Of a DNA stretch of 57,332 nt, positions 35,156-45,234 are shown piece by piece. Position numbers and translations under genes: made by a program. This DNA is from Paludibacteraceae bacterium (GTDB lineage: Bacteria; Bacteroidota; Bacteroidia; Bacteroidales; Paludibacteraceae), in assembly GCA_024693065.1 (NCBI GenBank), contig JAILLP010000031.1:1-57332 (forward strand), written 5' to 3'. Each line of letters opens with the position of its first letter. Position 1 is the stretch's first letter. Below the pieces are notes generated by a model that worked only from the letters and a program-made list of their open reading frames with translations, searched no databases and was not told the DNA's origin.

Positions 35156-38100
35156 ATGGTTCGCTTTATAACTATTCATAAAAGGCTGATTGCGCTCTTG
35201 TCGCTCCTGTTGATGGTAACGAGAGTGGATGCGGCCGTGCAATCTCATATCAATTCGGGTAACCCAGCGTATCCGTTTCCTCAGTTTTTATCGTATACTT
35301 TTGGCGATTCTCACAGTTTGGGTAATTTGGGTACGAAGAATGCGGATGGTGTTGTACATGCGGAGATGGAACAAGATATAAGAGACGCATGGCAGATCGC
35401 ATGTAATCATTTTATCTATACGGGGGATGAACTTGACGGAGTGAAATACATCAAAGGTAATGAGGGTATGCCTTATGACGGTTCCGAAGGTGACGGTTAT
35501 GCGTTGTTAGGTGCTGCATATATGGCTGACAAGACCACATTCGATGGATTATGGCTTCGTGTCCATGATAAAAGAATTACAAAAATCAGACGCCATATCG
35601 ATGGTGTGGTTAATTTCCCAAATTTTGACTATGAAGCGGGTGCCTTAATTGAGGCCGATGGAGAAGGTGTTGCGCCAGATGGTGCTTTTGACGTGGTGAT
35701 GGCCTTATATGTCGCTTGGAAGCAATGGGGCGATTACATGGGTATTAAGGATGCGACTGGTCAGCCTATATCTTATAAAAAGGATCTTATTGAAGTCGTT
35801 CAAGGTTTGGTTAGGAGAGGAAGATTTCAGGAAGTGTCGAATCCTACGGGAAAGATGATGTATAGTGGGTGCATTGGATTTGATGGCTTCATTAAAAGAT
35901 GTGACAAGGATGGTGAAGCTACAGGTTGGGCGTATTCTAATAATAAATTTGTGCCCGCAGGTTATCAGGCATTGAATTCTTGTTGTACTAGTCCATGCAT
36001 AGATTATGTTGCTCCTTCTTATTTCCATGAATTTGCTGATTTATTGCAGGATTTTAAGGATAAGTCCGCAGAGGAATTGGCGAATGACAGTGATGAAGAG
36101 TTGGATTTTATGATCATGCAATTCCGTAGAGCGGAGTCTTCTTCTGACTGGTTGATTTCTCAAACCACGAATTTAAGTGAAAAGCACATCCCTTGTGCGG
36201 GTATTGCTACGTTTAATGCAGAGGGAAACAAGATTACTGCAGTGAAAAATTATGCTGATGGTGAGGATTTCCGTTACTGTTGGCGTACTATTTTGAATTA
36301 CATGTGGCATGGCACTCCTACTTACACATGGAACGAGAATACTCATGAGATTGAGTATAAATCAAATACGTTTGAGTACGATGTTGCGAAGAAGTTTAAT
36401 GTTTTCTTGAATTCGCCTCAAAGTAGCCCTTGGAATACTGAATGTAAAACATTCGGAGGTGGTCCCGATGTGTCGTTTAAGGGTCCGATGACCTTGTCGT
36501 ATTATTATACTCCCGATGGAGTTGAACAATCCACTTTTAATTTGAATTGGATGCCTGGAGTGGGCTCTATCACAGCGGTCGCAATGCAGGATTATGATTT
36601 GATGGGTATGCTGTATCGTCAGTGTAACATCGAATGGGAGCCAGTTGGCGGTACGGATAACTATTTGGGTTCCGACCCTCATTATTACCATGGTTGGTTC
36701 CGTCATTTGGGTATGCTTGTCGCTTCTGGTAATTATCCTGCCGCATCTCAAATGAACCCTATGGCTAACATGAAAATATATAGGGCGATAAAAGATAGTG
36801 TCACTTTCTGTTATACAGGCGACAAATTCACCTATTTGCTCGATTATAGGAACTATGGCTCCGTTGACGCAGAGGATGTTGTTATTGTTGAAAATGTGCC
36901 GAAAGATTTTGTGTTTATCAGCGCTTCTGATGGAGGTGTATATAATGAGTCCAATAGAACTGTTACTTGGAAAATAGGTACAGTCCCTGGGTTTGTAACA
37001 GGTGGTTTGTCAAAAACGATGGGGCAGGTTTCTTATGAGGTGCAGGTGGGCCCGAATGCATCGGGGCGTTATTGTACTACAGCCGAAATCACTTGCTCTA
37101 ATGGATCAGGATGGACTTCCAACGAGTTCCCTAACTATGTGACAGCCACTTACCAACGAAACTGTGTGGATGTCATCAAACGTGCATTGATGATTGAGAA
37201 ACTTGCTGATGTCGAGATGGTTAATCCTGGTAATACGGTTACTTATACGATTAATTTCGAAAACTCATCTAAAGCGGGTTGGCTTGATGGTGGTCGTTCT
37301 AGGGTTAATGTGGCGTTTGCCAATTCGGGCGATGCGAATGGTTCTCAGTTGTGGCTTAAATTTAGGTTGTATAACGATGCATATGAGTCATATATCAATT
37401 ATGGTAACTATCGTGTTTCTTATTATATATATGACTCCAATCTTAAGTGCGAGGTCTCTTCTTCTGACTGTAACGTTGGATGGGGATGGTATACAGCGAC
37501 TTATGAGGGAAAAAGAGAACCGACAGATCAGGTGACTGTCTCTCACGAAACAATTGTGGAGGACAAAGATGAACATGGAAGGTGGAACCAGAGACTTATT
37601 CTTCGGTTCGCTCCTTTATTGGTGACAACTACAGGACATCTTTGCAATTATTATGGCATGGGAACCAGAATTCATAAGGGAGGTGCGGAGCCTTTACGTC
37701 TATTCGGCTATTTGTTCCCGTCAACGTGGAGTTCCACCAACTTTGGAGATGATTGGTCCTGGGATGCCAAAGCCTCTGATGCGGATGATGGTAATTATTA
37801 TCCGATTACGCCTTCTCATCAGTTGATTGATATGGAAACTGGTGAGTCGATAGAAATTCCTGTCAATGAGTATTCCCCAAATATTTGTGAGACCCCTCGA
37901 CATACGGTGGATAATATTCTGGTGGAGGAATTTGATGGTTATGTGTGGCGTCGTGTCTTGGGTACAGGTCCGATGGCAGGACGTGAGGCGAATAATGTGG
38001 TTGTGATTGATACTTTGCCTGCGGGAATGACGTTCGTCTCTTTCCAAAACAAGTGCCCTCTTCAAGACTACGGCGCTAGCTGGGATTCTTATAAAATTGC

Positions 38101-41100
38101 TGATGGACGATGGGTTGTGAAGTGGGAGATCCCTGTTATGCAGATAGAACAAAAGGGTTCGATTGTCTATACTGCTGAAGCTAGTTTCCCTTCTGGGAAG
38201 GATTGCTTGACGGATGATGAGAAAACAGAAAACGTGGCTTGGATTTTAGCGGATAAAAACTCTCCGGTGGGTGATGTGGCTGTCGTTACCGTGACGTGTG
38301 CAAAAGTCCCGGATCCGATTATTCCAACTACGTTGACAAAAGTTGCCGATAAAGATTCATATAGCGTAGGTGACCCGATTACATATACAATCGGGTACAA
38401 ACAAACGCATGGCGCCATCTTCAATAATGCGGGTGCTTCTACTCAGGATTGGACCTTAAGTGGAGCTTCTTTGTCAAATGGTACATTGAGTTTGCCAAAT
38501 GGATCAACTGCGAAGTTTAACAAGTCATATTCGAAAAACAGTTATGTGGAGATGAATTGCGCTTTTACATCTTATGCATCAACAGAAGTTGTTCTTCGTG
38601 ACAAAATAAGATTGGATATTCGTCTTGATTGGTCAACTATGAAGCTTACATGTTACGATGGAAATCAATTAAAAAAAGAGGCAAGTATTGTGTTCCAAGG
38701 AACGGAAGCCACATTGCGTATCCAATTGACTGATGGAATTATGCGTGTTTGGGTGGATAATGACACCACGAATTCAGAATCTTTTACAGTTGATAATCTA
38801 ACAACAACAACTGCTGGATGTTTAGGTTTTAATGGTATTGAGGCAGGAGACTTCAAATTCTCTAACATCCATGTCCATACCGACTACGCCTATGACCTCT
38901 CTATCGTGGACCTTGTCCCTGCAGAGGTGGAGGTTGATGAGAGCTCTTTCCAATCGTTCCATAACGGTTCCGCCGCTGGAACAGGTAAATTGCTGAAGGG
39001 TGCGGATGGTGACTCTATCGTTTGGACGGGTCTGGCGAATAACCCGATCGCCTTCGGTGACACCTTCACGGTGACGTGGAAAGGTACGGTGAAAGAGTGC
39101 TCTCAAAAAATAATCAACCTCGCGAAGGCTAAACTGCTTGGTCATGCCCATAATGAAATCATGGCCCAGGCGGTGAGCGGTTGTGGCGAGGAATGCCCGC
39201 TCACGAACACCTCTTTGCAAATCTCCAAAGATACGGTGTGCGCCGGAGAGTCTGTCAAACTGGTTGCGGGCCCTGTCGGAAACTATAAGTATATATTCTT
39301 TGAGAATGGTGTGGATATTACTGGGGAGTCAACTAGCAATACGCTTGAATTGACCCCGATTTCAGCGGGTAAATACAAGTATATGGTGTACGTTGTCTCT
39401 GGTACCACAAGGGATCCTTGCCATTCCCCAACCGACACGCTTGTCCTGACCGTGGAGAAACTGCCGGTCGGCTCGAACTTCATGATCGATCCGTTCTGCA
39501 AGGGAAATGCTGATGTCACCGCTTTCGAGAATGAGGTGAATAATATGTTGTCGAATGGTGTATCCTACTCTTGGTTCGATGCGCAGAATCAACCGACAAC
39601 CCAACCGGACATCAATGGATTGACGGAGGCGGGTGATTATAAGTTCTCTTATACCATGACCACTCAGTCGGGTTGCGAGAGCCGTCAGCCGAGCACGCTG
39701 GAGTTTACCCTGAGGGCAATCTCTGGTCCGACGGGTACGGGTATGGTCTCTTATATCCTGGGCGATACCGCCGCTAACGGAAAATTCGATAAGAACCTCC
39801 TTCAACAAGACCCTTCGGTGGTCGATGTGGAGAGCGGATATACCTACAATTGGTATGACGAGAATTACCAATTATTGCAGGGCGCTCCTATCCCGGATGT
39901 TCCTGCCGCTGGCTCGACGGTCACTTACCATTATTATGTGAATCGCACCCAACCTGTTGGCTGTGTGAGCGACACGCTCCCTGTCACTGTCGTTGTGAGC
40001 GGTACCACCGTGCCTGTCCCTGTAAATGTATCTTACTGCTTGAACGAGACGGCCCAGCCTATCACCGCTACTGTGAGTGAGGTGAGTGATTCCAATGCCT
40101 CTTGGGAGGTGGTCTATTATGACAGTGACGGAAATGAACTGACTAGCGAGGCGGATCGTACGCCTAATACCTCCGTCGCTGGTGCGATAACCTACTACGT
40201 CAGCCAGCGTGAGGTGGGTAACCCGGCTAACGAGAGCGGGAAAGTGCCGCTTGTCGTTACGGTTGTCGAGGTGCCTCTCCCTGACGTTTCCATGAACCGC
40301 ACCCAATATTGCAAGGGTGAGCAATATGAACCTTTGCAGGTGAAGAGCAATTCTCCTTTGTACGATGCGAACCGTTCTTCCTTCTCATGGTCTGTCGACG
40401 GACAGAGCGTGACGGGCGTTCCGTTGGCTCAGACCCAGACTGAAGTGGTGTCGTATGGTGTGGTGGAGTCTTATGAAATAGAATCGGGACACGTCTGCGT
40501 GAGCGATACGGTGAAGTTCGCGGTGAAGTCTACTTTCGTCCCTGTGGCGACGGGTTCTCTCTCCGTGAATTACCTGAAATCGGAGGCCGCGGCTGATGGA
40601 TCGTTCGAACCACTCTTGTCCAAGGATCCTAGTGCTGTCACTGCTTCCGACAACTCGGACTATGAACTGGTATGGTTCGATGACGCGATGAACGAATTGG
40701 GCACTACGGATCCTTCTCCTAAGAAAGATAATAGTTGGTCTGAAAATGAAGATGTGAGATTGACCTACTTCGTTAAGCAACGTCATAAGGAGAGCGGTTG
40801 CTTGAGTGACACGGTGCGTATCACGGTTATCTTGAGCGACGCATTGATGCCAAACACCTTCCCGATGAATTATTGCCACCATGCGAAGGCGTTCTCGTTG
40901 GAGAATAACGCTAGCATTAACACGAATAATGGTCAAGTTAGGGATATTGATTACGAACTGGAATGGTTCTCCCCTGAAGATAACTATGCCTCTCCTTTGG
41001 CTTCCGCCCCTGTGCCTAGCACGGAGACGGTCGGCGTGACGATCTATAAGGTGGCGCAGAAGCATAAGAATGATGGTACGGTCAGCACGAAGGCGGAGGT

Positions 41101-43630
41101 GAAGGTGACGGTCTTCCCTAATCCGGAGATCAAAGTCGACGCATTGCCACAGACCTGCGGGGAGGTGATTGAAATCTCTAAGTATATCCACTTGGCGAAT
41201 ACGGTCGACACCTCTTTGCTGAACTACTATTACTTCACGGACAGGAATTGTGTGAATCCTCTTTCCGAACTGATGTTGACGGAGAGTACTGTCTTCTATG
41301 CGAACGCATATTATACGATATTCTCCGAACCGAATATCATTGGCTATTGCGCATCCGACACGATCGAGATGAATGCCACCATCGATGACCTTACCAACCT
41401 CGTGGTGGATGCTCCTTCCAGCGTTTGCCCGAATGGTGATATCCATCTCAAGGCATCTGCGACAAGTACCACCTCCTCTGTTTCATACGAGTGGAGTGGT
41501 GCGGCTACGGGTAGTGCCGATGTGCTCGACACGAAAGATGAATCAGGAGTGTTCGGTGAGGTACATTCTTATCACTTGACGGCTTCCGCTGGTGCGTGCC
41601 ACTTGGATACCACTGTCTCTGTGACGGTCGGCAAGGGTGAACTGACGGGCGATGTGTTGGCGAACAACCAAGCCACTCATAATCTCAAGATCTGCGAAGG
41701 CGAACCTGTGGAATTGTCCACCACCCATGATGGACAAGACTTTAAATGGTCTGATCTGTCTGGTGGCCTAGTGGGCTCGGATAAGGACGTTTCGGTCTCC
41801 CCAGCGACGACAACCACGTATGTGCTATCCTTCATGAACAAGTGCGAGACTTCCGATACGGTTGTGGTGGAGGTTTATCCGCTCTCCTTGACGGCAGACT
41901 TTTCCTTGTTGGATACTTCCATCTGCGAGAAATCATCCGCTTCCGCAGTCCTTACCATCAGCGGATATGACCCATCTATGTCCGGCTCGTATATCAAGTG
42001 GATGAAGAATGGTAACGAACTGAGCGAATTCGCGGGTCAAACGACCTTGCGGCTTGATAATGTGGACAAGGATGATAGCGGCGAGTATACGTACGAGGTA
42101 AGCAACGGTATCTGTTTGGCGAAGACTTCTGACGTGAAGACCACCGCCCAACTTGAGGTCAAACCGTATGTCTTGTTCGCCGAGCCTACTACGGTCTTGG
42201 TGCCTCATGGCGGCTCCGCCGATTTGAAGATTCTCGGTCTGACTCCTTCCGATGCGACCGTTTCCTGGAAGGGTGACCTTCATGATGGTGCTAGCAATCC
42301 GTTCACAGTGACAGATATGGAGAAGGATGAACTCTTCGCCGTCACACTTTCGGCGAATGGCTATTGCGACTCCGAGACGGAGGTTCAGGTCTTGGTTGAC
42401 GCCAAGGCGGTTGTCTCCATCTCTGTCTCCGCCGATGTTGTCTGCGTCGAGGATGGCGTGAAGGTTACCGCCGATACGACGGGTACGGGTCATCTCCTCT
42501 ATCCGGATCAGTATCATCTCGCTTGGTACTCGCTGGACGGGGAGGCTAATCTCTCTAAACTTAGCGGTGAGGGCTTGTCGATCCATGATTATCCGCAGGC
42601 ATCCGCTTCTTACTTCGCGGTGGTTACCTATGGTAGTCAGGAGGCGGTCAGCGATACGCTTGCGGTGGAAATCGTCACCCCAGCTGTCTATACGGTGACA
42701 GAGGATGCGGTCTCTTGCTCGGGTGACGAGGTGACGATCGAAGTCTCTTCGGAGGAAGAGGACGTCGAGGTCGAGTGGACGGAAGACGGCACGAAGGCCT
42801 CTTCGATAGTGGTCGCTCCTACAGAATCACGCGCTTATCCGTTCGTTATCACGAAGAAAGGACTTTGCCCTGTGTCGGATCAGATACCTGTCTCCGTCAA
42901 GGAAAAACCTACGGTTACGATGGACGAGGAGAAGACCGTCTGTGAGGGCTCTGACATCATGGTCTCCCCTACGGTGACTGGCAAAGAGTACAGTAGTTTC
43001 GCATGGACGGATCCTGAGGGAGAAATTGTTTCAAGGGAATTGAAACTTGTCATGGCTCCGACATTGAGCGGTGATTACACCCTGTTGGTGGAGACTTCCT
43101 CTTGTGGTGATGCTTCTGCTTCCATCAATGTGAAAGTGATTCCGACTCCAGTGTTGTACATCGATTCGTTGGGCTTTACGACACGCAAGATAGAGGTGGC
43201 TTCCGGTGGCTCCGGCACGTTCGAATACAAGATGGATAAGCAGGAGTGGCAGAGCGATAACCTCTATGAGAACCTAGCGTACAAAGTGCTGCATACCGCA
43301 TATGCGCGCGATGAGATGGGTTGTGTCGGTGTCACTGTCTTTAATGTCTCACAACCTCCTGTCCCGATTCCGGAATACTTCACTCCTGATGGATCCGGAC
43401 TGAACGAGGTCTGGGATGTGGCTCCGATTCTGGAGGCTTATCCTAAGAGTACTGTGAAGATATTTGACCGTACAGGTAAGGTCATCGCTGAACTCGATAG
43501 CTCAATGTCTGATTGGGATGGTACTTACAACGGAAATCCGTTGCCTTCCACCGACTATTGGTACATCATCAATGTGCCGGAGATCCGTCAACAATTCACG
43601 GGTCACTTCACGTTGATCAGAGGAAAATAA
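35156..43630 (+). CDS. Giant GH8 enzyme-adhesin with Ig-like repeats and T9SS type B tag
   Basis: A 2824-residue surface protein. Signal peptide (~1-26), GH8 domain (~27-540), DUF11-like beta domains (~545-1080 and ~1243-1330), a jelly-roll-like insert (~1082-1242), about fifteen Ig/PKD-like units (~1345-2735) and a type B gliding-motility C-terminal domain (FTPDGSG, WDGTYNG, LPSTDYWY, GHFTLIRGK). The GH8 acid is Glu111 (DGSEGDGYALL) and the base region is DFRYCWR (Asp371). The central Asp motif reads DGAFDVV where the paralogue has DGDVDVA, so Ala177 stands for an acidic residue. The Ig units recur as VCxGDxVxL ... YEWxxxG patterns. Codon use is AT-rich up to ~38860 and GC-richer after it. 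It probably binds and cuts a plant polysaccharide at the cell surface. Confidence 0.9.
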   Translation: MVRFITIHKRLIALLSLLLMVTRVDAAVQSHINSGNPAYPFPQFLSYTFGDSHSLGNLGTKNADGVVHAEMEQDIRDAWQIACNHFIYTGDELDGVKYIKGNEGMPYDGSEGDGYALLGAAYMADKTTFDGLWLRVHDKRITKIRRHIDGVVNFPNFDYEAGALIEADGEGVAPDGAFDVVMALYVAWKQWGDYMGIKDATGQPISYKKDLIEVVQGLVRRGRFQEVSNPTGKMMYSGCIGFDGFIKRCDKDGEATGWAYSNNKFVPAGYQALNSCCTSPCIDYVAPSYFHEFADLLQDFKDKSAEELANDSDEELDFMIMQFRRAESSSDWLISQTTNLSEKHIPCAGIATFNAEGNKITAVKNYADGEDFRYCWRTILNYMWHGTPTYTWNENTHEIEYKSNTFEYDVAKKFNVFLNSPQSSPWNTECKTFGGGPDVSFKGPMTLSYYYTPDGVEQSTFNLNWMPGVGSITAVAMQDYDLMGMLYRQCNIEWEPVGGTDNYLGSDPHYYHGWFRHLGMLVASGNYPAASQMNPMANMKIYRAIKDSVTFCYTGDKFTYLLDYRNYGSVDAEDVVIVENVPKDFVFISASDGGVYNESNRTVTWKIGTVPGFVTGGLSKTMGQVSYEVQVGPNASGRYCTTAEITCSNGSGWTSNEFPNYVTATYQRNCVDVIKRALMIEKLADVEMVNPGNTVTYTINFENSSKAGWLDGGRSRVNVAFANSGDANGSQLWLKFRLYNDAYESYINYGNYRVSYYIYDSNLKCEVSSSDCNVGWGWYTATYEGKREPTDQVTVSHETIVEDKDEHGRWNQRLILRFAPLLVTTTGHLCNYYGMGTRIHKGGAEPLRLFGYLFPSTWSSTNFGDDWSWDAKASDADDGNYYPITPSHQLIDMETGESIEIPVNEYSPNICETPRHTVDNILVEEFDGYVWRRVLGTGPMAGREANNVVVIDTLPAGMTFVSFQNKCPLQDYGASWDSYKIADGRWVVKWEIPVMQIEQKGSIVYTAEASFPSGKDCLTDDEKTENVAWILADKNSPVGDVAVVTVTCAKVPDPIIPTTLTKVADKDSYSVGDPITYTIGYKQTHGAIFNNAGASTQDWTLSGASLSNGTLSLPNGSTAKFNKSYSKNSYVEMNCAFTSYASTEVVLRDKIRLDIRLDWSTMKLTCYDGNQLKKEASIVFQGTEATLRIQLTDGIMRVWVDNDTTNSESFTVDNLTTTTAGCLGFNGIEAGDFKFSNIHVHTDYAYDLSIVDLVPAEVEVDESSFQSFHNGSAAGTGKLLKGADGDSIVWTGLANNPIAFGDTFTVTWKGTVKECSQKIINLAKAKLLGHAHNEIMAQAVSGCGEECPLTNTSLQISKDTVCAGESVKLVAGPVGNYKYIFFENGVDITGESTSNTLELTPISAGKYKYMVYVVSGTTRDPCHSPTDTLVLTVEKLPVGSNFMIDPFCKGNADVTAFENEVNNMLSNGVSYSWFDAQNQPTTQPDINGLTEAGDYKFSYTMTTQSGCESRQPSTLEFTLRAISGPTGTGMVSYILGDTAANGKFDKNLLQQDPSVVDVESGYTYNWYDENYQLLQGAPIPDVPAAGSTVTYHYYVNRTQPVGCVSDTLPVTVVVSGTTVPVPVNVSYCLNETAQPITATVSEVSDSNASWEVVYYDSDGNELTSEADRTPNTSVAGAITYYVSQREVGNPANESGKVPLVVTVVEVPLPDVSMNRTQYCKGEQYEPLQVKSNSPLYDANRSSFSWSVDGQSVTGVPLAQTQTEVVSYGVVESYEIESGHVCVSDTVKFAVKSTFVPVATGSLSVNYLKSEAAADGSFEPLLSKDPSAVTASDNSDYELVWFDDAMNELGTTDPSPKKDNSWSENEDVRLTYFVKQRHKESGCLSDTVRITVILSDALMPNTFPMNYCHHAKAFSLENNASINTNNGQVRDIDYELEWFSPEDNYASPLASAPVPSTETVGVTIYKVAQKHKNDGTVSTKAEVKVTVFPNPEIKVDALPQTCGEVIEISKYIHLANTVDTSLLNYYYFTDRNCVNPLSELMLTESTVFYANAYYTIFSEPNIIGYCASDTIEMNATIDDLTNLVVDAPSSVCPNGDIHLKASATSTTSSVSYEWSGAATGSADVLDTKDESGVFGEVHSYHLTASAGACHLDTTVSVTVGKGELTGDVLANNQATHNLKICEGEPVELSTTHDGQDFKWSDLSGGLVGSDKDVSVSPATTTTYVLSFMNKCETSDTVVVEVYPLSLTADFSLLDTSICEKSSASAVLTISGYDPSMSGSYIKWMKNGNELSEFAGQTTLRLDNVDKDDSGEYTYEVSNGICLAKTSDVKTTAQLEVKPYVLFAEPTTVLVPHGGSADLKILGLTPSDATVSWKGDLHDGASNPFTVTDMEKDELFAVTLSANGYCDSETEVQVLVDAKAVVSISVSADVVCVEDGVKVTADTTGTGHLLYPDQYHLAWYSLDGEANLSKLSGEGLSIHDYPQASASYFAVVTYGSQEAVSDTLAVEIVTPAVYTVTEDAVSCSGDEVTIEVSSEEEDVEVEWTEDGTKASSIVVAPTESRAYPFVITKKGLCPVSDQIPVSVKEKPTVTMDEEKTVCEGSDIMVSPTVTGKEYSSFAWTDPEGEIVSRELKLVMAPTLSGDYTLLVETSSCGDASASINVKVIPTPVLYIDSLGFTTRKIEVASGGSGTFEYKMDKQEWQSDNLYENLAYKVLHTAYARDEMGCVGVTVFNVSQPPVPIPEYFTPDGSGLNEVWDVAPILEAYPKSTVKIFDRTGKVIAELDSSMSDWDGTYNGNPLPSTDYWYIINVPEIRQQFTGHFTLIRGK

Positions 43631-43681
43631 GTAGAACCGATTGCCAGGTGTGCTACTTCTAGTTCGCTTGGCCGATAAAAC

Positions 43682-43732
43682 AAGGCAGGTATGAATCCGA
43701 AAGGAGGAATCCCTGCCTTCCTCTTTATTTTT
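43682..43732 (+). terminator. Terminator after the giant GH8-adhesin gene
   Basis: aaggcagg (43682-43689) pairs with cctgcctt (43712-43719) and is followed by cctctttatttttt. The loop is 22 bases. Confidence 0.65.
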
Positions 43733-43861
43733 TAAAATTCAAGCGATATTTTATTCTTAATTCTTGGCTTTTAAATTTTGATTTCTGAACAAAATCGCCT
43801 TCCAATTGTGGAATTTCTTATTTTTTGCGGTCCGTCCCCTTATTTATTCACGTTTATTCAT

Positions 43862-43869
43862 TACCTTTG
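43862..43869 (+). promoter_or_regulatory. -7 element for purB
   Basis: TACCTTTG fits TAnnTTTG and lies 21 bases before the purB ATG at 43891. No TTTG is found at the usual spacing. Confidence 0.5.
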
Positions 43870-43890
43870 CGATTCAAATTGAATGTTATT

Positions 43891-45234
43891 ATGGAATTGA
43901 GTGCACTTACAGCAATATCTCCTGTGGATGGAAGATATAGGAGCAAGTCTGAATCCTTGTCTGAGTATTTTTCTGAATTCGCTTTGATTCGTTATCGGGT
44001 TCGTGTGGAGGTGGAGTATTTCATCGCCCTGTGCGAGTTGCCTTTGGATAACCTGAAGTCTTTCGACCATGGCAAGTTCTCACAACTGAGAAGCATCTAC
44101 AAAGAGTTCTCTTTGGAAGATGCCCAGAAGATCAAGGACATCGAGAAAATCACCAACCACGACGTGAAGGCGGTGGAATATTTCATCAAGGAAAAGTTCG
44201 ATGCGTTCGGTTTGCAGCAATTCAAGGAGTTCATTCATTTCGGATTGACTTCCCAAGATATCAACAACACTTCTGTTCCTCTCTCCGTCAAGGAGGCTTT
44301 GGAGCAGGTCTATGTGCCTAATATGGAGAAGCTGATCTCCGAATTGGCTAAGAGGGCAGAGGAGTGGAAGAACATCCCGATGCTGGCCAAAACCCATGGA
44401 CAACCGGCCTCCCCAACTCGCTTGGGTAAGGAGATCATGGTCTTCGTCAGCCGTCTCCAAACTCAATTCGACCAACTGAAGTCATTGCCTTGCAGCGCTA
44501 AGTTCGGTGGTGCCACGGGTAACTTCAACGCCCATCATGTGGCGTATCCTCACTTTGATTGGAAGTCGTTCGGTAACCACTTCGTGAACGATGTCCTGGG
44601 CTTGTCTCGTGAGCAGTGGACGACCCAAATCTCCAACTACGATAACTTGGGCGCCATCTTCGATTGCCTGAAGCGTATCAATACGATCATGATCGACATG
44701 AACCGCGACTTCTGGCAATATATCTCCATGGAGTATTTCAAACAGCAAATCAAGGCGGGCGAGGTCGGCTCATCAGCCATGCCGCATAAGGTCAACCCAA
44801 TCGACTTCGAGAATGCGGAGGGTAACTTGGGCATCGCCAACGCGATATTGCAACACCTCTCCGCTAAGTTGCCGGTTTCCAGACTGCAGCGTGACCTGAC
44901 CGATTCTACGGTTTTGCGTAACGTGGGCGTTCCTTTCGCCCATACGATCATCGCTATCCAAAGCTCCTTGAAGGGTATCGGCAAGTTGCTCTTGAACGAA
45001 AAGGCTTTGCATGCGGATCTGGATAAGTGCTGGGCCGTCGTGGCGGAGGGCATCCAGACTATCCTTCGTCGTGAAGGTTACCCTAACCCGTACGAGACGT
45101 TGAAGGCGTTGACGAGGACGAACGCAGGCATTACGGAAGATTCTATAAAGAGTTTCATCGACACGTTGGAGGTGAGCGATTCCGTGAAGGCTGAGCTGCG
45201 CGCCATTACTCCGCATAACTATTTCGGTATTTAA
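43891..45234 (+). CDS. purB: Adenylosuccinate lyase
   Basis: Cleaves SAICAR and adenylosuccinate, releasing fumarate, in purine synthesis; cytoplasmic. The start at 43891 (MELSALTAISPVDGRYRSK) matches the family N-terminus; the frame upstream to 43825 is not needed and overlaps the promoter. At 447 residues it is the E. coli-like long form. The fumarase/aspartase superfamily signature is intact: GSSAMPHKVNPIDFENAEG near residues 292-310, and the earlier FGLTSQDINNTS and KTHGQPASPTRLGKE loops are present. The stop TAA overlaps the first base of the ABC gene's ATG, so translation may be coupled. Confidence 0.97.
   Translation: MELSALTAISPVDGRYRSKSESLSEYFSEFALIRYRVRVEVEYFIALCELPLDNLKSFDHGKFSQLRSIYKEFSLEDAQKIKDIEKITNHDVKAVEYFIKEKFDAFGLQQFKEFIHFGLTSQDINNTSVPLSVKEALEQVYVPNMEKLISELAKRAEEWKNIPMLAKTHGQPASPTRLGKEIMVFVSRLQTQFDQLKSLPCSAKFGGATGNFNAHHVAYPHFDWKSFGNHFVNDVLGLSREQWTTQISNYDNLGAIFDCLKRINTIMIDMNRDFWQYISMEYFKQQIKAGEVGSSAMPHKVNPIDFENAEGNLGIANAILQHLSAKLPVSRLQRDLTDSTVLRNVGVPFAHTIIAIQSSLKGIGKLLLNEKALHADLDKCWAVVAEGIQTILRREGYPNPYETLKALTRTNAGITEDSIKSFIDTLEVSDSVKAELRAITPHNYFGI

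Noticed and set aside
34962-35171. 69-codon frame in the spacer before the giant GH8 gene
   Set aside because: It overlaps the promoter and the start of the giant gene and shows no signal peptide, domain or ribosome site.
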